Shown: piece after piece, positions 62,620-64,000 of the stretch
Layout of the letters: each line of letters begins with the position of its first letter
How positions within the stretch are numbered: the stretch's first letter is position 1
Assembly: GCA_024234505.1 (NCBI GenBank)
Contig: JACKOD010000003.1
Coordinates: forward strand, 248,001-312,000
DNA length: 64,000 bases
Reading direction: 5' to 3'
Origin: Hahellaceae bacterium
Lineage (GTDB): Bacteria; Pseudomonadota; Gammaproteobacteria; Pseudomonadales; Oleiphilaceae
Notes under the pieces: model-generated
The model's input: the letters and a program-made list of their open reading frames with translations, nothing else
Databases searched by the model: none
What the model was told of the DNA's origin: nothing
Made by a program: the position numbers and the translations under genes

Positions 62620-63324
62620 ATGCATAAATTAATTTCAATAACGGGGGTCAAGTTGGGATTCTGCTCGTTGCTGGGGTATGCCCTGGTGGGTTGCAGTACG
62701 CTGACACGCGAAACTCCCGTTGCCGGTGATCCACGGTATGCGCCGGTATCACCCAGCGCGTTGCTTATGCCTGATGCAGTTAATGGTGCAATTTTTCAAA
62801 CGAATCGGAATTTTGGTCTGTTCGGAGATCGTATTGCACTGAATGTCGGAGACATCCTGACCATTACGTTGTCGGAACAAACCCGTTCCTCCAAGAGTGC
62901 CGATTCGAGTTACAAAAAAGATAATGCCACCGCTTTGAATGAGGCCAGTATTCTGGGCAGCACACTATCAATGAATAATCTGAGCCTGAAAACCGACGTT
63001 GATTTTTCGCGGGATTTTAGCGGCGAGGCGGCAAGCGATCAGAGCAATAGCTTGAAAGGTAATATTTCCGTCACGGTGTCTGAGGTCTTGCCTAACGGTA
63101 TCTTGCGCGTACAGGGTGAGAAGTGGCTCACTTTAAGTCAGGGTGACGAATATATCCGGCTGACCGGTCTGGTTCGACCAGAAGATATCGGCACAGACAA
63201 CACCATCCCCTCCACCAAGGTGGCCGATGCGCGAATCGCTTATGGCGGCACCGGGGATTTTGACGATACCAACCGCATGGGCTGGGCAGCAAGATTTTTC
63301 AATTCCGAATGGTTTCCATTCTGA
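62620..63324 (+). CDS. flgH: Flagellar L-ring lipoprotein FlgH
   Basis: A 234-aa outer-membrane L-ring protein with a signal peptide and lipobox (LVGCSTL). Family motifs are FGLFGDRIALNVGDILTITLSEQTRSSKSA (read in parts), GNISVTVSEVLPNGILRVQGEKW and the C-terminal RIAYGGTGDFDDTNRMGW. AAGGGGGAGCC precedes the ATG. It is followed by flgI after 23 bases. Confidence 0.96.
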   Translation: MHKLISITGVKLGFCSLLGYALVGCSTLTRETPVAGDPRYAPVSPSALLMPDAVNGAIFQTNRNFGLFGDRIALNVGDILTITLSEQTRSSKSADSSYKKDNATALNEASILGSTLSMNNLSLKTDVDFSRDFSGEAASDQSNSLKGNISVTVSEVLPNGILRVQGEKWLTLSQGDEYIRLTGLVRPEDIGTDNTIPSTKVADARIAYGGTGDFDDTNRMGWAARFFNSEWFPF

Positions 63325-63347
63325 TGGTGATCTGGGAGCGCATGACC

Positions 63348-64000
63348 ATGCATAAAGAACGCGAATTTTTACTCGGTGGCTTGTTGGGCCTGATCTTGGT
63401 GGGGATGCTTGCACTTGCACCTCATGCCCGCGCAGACCGATTGAAAGATATGGTTTCGATTGAAGGCGTGCGAAGCAATCAACTGATAGGCTACGGACTG
63501 GTCGTAGGGCTTGATGGTACAGGTGATAAAGCGCCCTTTACCAACCAGACATTCAGAAATCTGGTTAACAAATTCGGCATTACATTGCCCGCAGGCACCG
63601 ATCCAAAACTTAAAAATGTCGCCGCAGTGGTGGTGCATTCCAGTCTTCCTGCGTTTGCGAAGCCAGGACAGACCATTGATATTACAGTGTCATCCATCGG
63701 GAACGCAAAAAGCCTGCGCGGCGGTAGCCTGCTAATGACGCCGTTAAAAGGTGCCGATGGGAAAATTTATGCCATGGCCCAGGGGAATCTGATCGTTGGC
63801 GGGTTTGGCGCGGAAGGGGCCGATGGTTCGTCGATTAAAGTCAATGTCCCCAGTGTCGGTCGTATTCCCAGCGGGGCGACCGTCGAGCAGGCCATACCGA
63901 CGCCGTTTAATCGCGGTGATAGCCTTACTTTTAATCTTAATCAGTCTGACTTTACCACCGCGCGCCGTGTTGTCGATGCCATTAACGGTTTACTCGGGCC
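63348..64000 (+). CDS. flgI: Flagellar P-ring protein FlgI (3' end beyond window)
   Basis: The frame is open to the window edge and encodes the first 217 residues. A Sec signal peptide (LGGLLGLILVGMLALAP, cleavage near ARA/DR) leads into the FlgI start LKDMVSIEGVRSNQLIGYGLVVGLDGTGD. AVVVHSSLPAFAKPGQTIDITVSSIG and AQGNLIVGG-like segments follow. ATG 63348 lies nine bases after GGGAG; another ATG at 63342 is too close to it. The truncation is due only to the window boundary. Confidence 0.95.
   Translation, partial: MHKEREFLLGGLLGLILVGMLALAPHARADRLKDMVSIEGVRSNQLIGYGLVVGLDGTGDKAPFTNQTFRNLVNKFGITLPAGTDPKLKNVAAVVVHSSLPAFAKPGQTIDITVSSIGNAKSLRGGSLLMTPLKGADGKIYAMAQGNLIVGGFGAEGADGSSIKVNVPSVGRIPSGATVEQAIPTPFNRGDSLTFNLNQSDFTTARRVVDAINGLLG

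Overview
The window looks like chromosomal DNA of a free-living, motile, aerobic gammaproteobacterium, most like marine Pseudomonadales/Oceanospirillales-type organisms. This is judged from gene content and protein family resemblance only, so no species is named. The coding density is high, operons are short, and no phage, plasmid, CRISPR array or intact insertion sequence was seen. The most mobile-looking items are three copies of a roughly 160-bp intergenic repeat resembling a miniature element.

Bases 1-9200 form an acetate/carbon-response region. It holds the 3' end of acetyl-CoA synthetase (acs), a LuxR-type response regulator (CrbR/ErdR-like), and a giant sensor kinase with an N-terminal solute-symporter domain (CrbS/MxtR-like). 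Divergent from the kinase is a DUF4212 small subunit with its sodium:solute symporter. A membrane diguanylate cyclase and a secreted DUF6160/FilA-like protein lie between the two regulators. Bases 9200-13300 hold a coiled-coil membrane protein and a pair of acyl-CoA dehydrogenases, one of which has lost the usual catalytic signatures.

Bases 13500-23400 are a signalling region on the minus strand. It contains a REC-TPR regulator with a small histidine kinase, then a tightly overlapping four-gene locus: TonB-dependent receptor, YfiR-like periplasmic protein, hybrid kinase with HPt, and REC-REC-GGDEF protein. This locus would link the outer membrane to c-di-GMP synthesis and is the best candidate for a little-described system here. 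Bases 23400-31300 hold an amino-acid-type ABC binding protein divergent from a chemoreceptor, a TerB-like and a zinc-ribbon protein, an initiator tRNA with its own promoter and terminator, a third diguanylate cyclase and an AraC regulator.

Bases 31500-44800 carry a CoA-transferase/racemase, an ankyrin lipoprotein, a DnaQ-type exonuclease with a cNMP/CBS/nucleotidyltransferase protein, smrA, and the methionine-salvage genes mtnB-mtnD-mtnC. These are followed by three consecutive lipoproteins (the last LPP20-like) and an amidoligase/class-I amidotransferase/YqaA-like cluster. Bases 44800-57000 carry a Fur-box-preceded ferric iron uptake pair (no ATPase gene nearby), a PilZ protein, an HD-GYP-like protein without the HD dyad, yadG-yadH, queF, a class III adenylate cyclase and a ydjA-like nitroreductase.

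From 57160 to the window end lies the flagellar rod/hook operon flgBCDEFGHI, with flgI cut by the edge. A FleQ-box-like palindrome and a clean sigma-54 -24/-12 promoter precede it. Three GGDEF proteins, a PilZ protein, an HD-GYP-like protein, a FleQ-like site and flagellar genes in one window suggest extensive control of motility and surface attachment by c-di-GMP. Start codons were moved inward from the longest open frame wherever a good ribosome-binding site and family length supported it.
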